NCBI GenBank assembly: GCA_032173965.1 | Contig: CM063288.1 | Coordinates: 10,644,501-10,708,500 of the forward strand | Direction: 5' to 3' | DNA: 64,000 nucleotides | Source: Sitta carolinensis | Taxonomy: Eukaryota; Chordata; Aves; Passeriformes; Sittidae | Shown here: positions 63,728 through 64,000 of the stretch, piece by piece | How positions within the stretch are numbered: the first letter of the stretch is position 1 | Layout: each line of letters starts with the position of its first letter | Notes under the pieces: generated by a model | Database searches by the model: none | Told to the model about the DNA's origin: nothing | The model's input: only the letters and a program-made list of their open reading frames with translations | Made by a program: the position numbers and the translations under genes

Positions 63728-64000
63728 CTGTCAAAAAATACATAAATACAAATAAGTTGTATACATCATGGTTATTCATTGACCCATCCAGCCTTTATCA
63801 AAATCCAAAACCATGGGGTAAAGATTTACTAAAATTTTGCATGCATTTTGCTTAATATATTTGTAAAGCCTTAGTATGATATAGGATTTTTTCCAAAATG
63901 GCCACAATAGTTTAAACAAGATTTTAATCTATTAAAATGATAATAATAATACACTCACGCTTTCACACCCACACCTCTTTCCTTACAAAAAGTACTATAA
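63728..64000 (-). other. PDIA5 intron, truncated by window edge
   Basis: The acceptor-side end of an intron whose donor and upstream exon are outside the window. AT-rich; nothing else seen. Confidence 0.85.

Larger units (their letters stand above)
33974..64000 (-). other. PDIA5: PDIA5 gene, 3' portion (5' part beyond the window)
   Basis: Six coding exons on the minus strand: 63727-63657, 62332-62169, 59609-59479, 45779-45709, 36786-36652 and 34195-34115. They join in frame with GT-AG introns and consistent phases (1,0,2,1,0,0). They encode about 217 residues, corresponding roughly to human residues 303-519. The product is an ER-lumen PDI-family oxidoreductase with thioredoxin-like domains. 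The window has the active site CGHC of one domain with its FPT cis-proline region, then a complete-looking last domain with CPHC and YPT, and a C-terminal KDEL. The signal peptide and N-terminal domains are out of view. Introns reach 13.7 kb. Confidence 0.95.

Noticed and set aside
1..64000. Novel defence system, virus, CRISPR array, operon or tRNA cluster
   Set aside because: Genome organisation is that of a vertebrate chromosome. No regularly spaced repeats, viral genes, LTR pairs or tRNA-like cloverleaf promoter pairs were seen by eye. A tRNAscan, Rfam and ERV search would be the decisive test.

Overview
This is vertebrate nuclear DNA, most likely from a bird. The genes are split into small exons with GT-AG introns of 1 to 14 kb. 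A single CpG island marks the one promoter in view. Recognisable interspersed repeats are sparse and are mostly CR1 LINE fragments, with a few very old MIR/CORE-SINE-like pieces, which is the usual sauropsid and especially avian pattern. I cannot name the species.

The window holds two protein-coding genes, both on the minus strand and in tandem. SEC22A is complete. Its untranslated first exon lies in the CpG island near 20.3 kb, and its six coding exons run from 15245 down to a stop at 971-973. Joined in frame they total 927 nt and encode 308 residues: an N-terminal longin domain followed by four hydrophobic segments. PDIA5 is partial. Only its last six coding exons are here, from 63727 down to a stop at 34115-34117. 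They encode about 217 C-terminal residues, including a CGHC active site, a CPHC active site and a C-terminal KDEL. Its 5' exons lie beyond position 64000. The order PDIA5 then SEC22A, in the same orientation, matches my recollection of human 3q21.

Layout: 1-970 is SEC22A 3' UTR or downstream sequence; 971-15267 holds the SEC22A coding exons and introns; 15268-20294 is SEC22A intron 1; about 19.95-20.65 kb is the CpG-island promoter, with an antisense CR1 fragment on each side; about 20.65-33.97 kb is intergenic, holding an ancient CR1 relic, two MIR-like SINEs, a long T tract and AT-rich stretches that may be conserved noncoding elements; 33.97-64.0 kb is the 3' part of PDIA5, mostly long introns with CR1 fragments and simple repeats.

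Both products act in the early secretory pathway. PDIA5 is an ER-lumen thiol oxidoreductase of the PDI family. SEC22A is an ER/Golgi membrane protein related to the SEC22 SNAREs but without a SNARE helix. I see no sign that they form one functional unit beyond adjacency. I found no mobile-element gene, virus, CRISPR array or novel multi-gene system. The points most worth a second look are the modular 71-nt CXXC exons of PDIA5, its KDEL ending, a frame-neutral 66-nt membrane-segment exon in SEC22A, and the CR1-flanked promoter.
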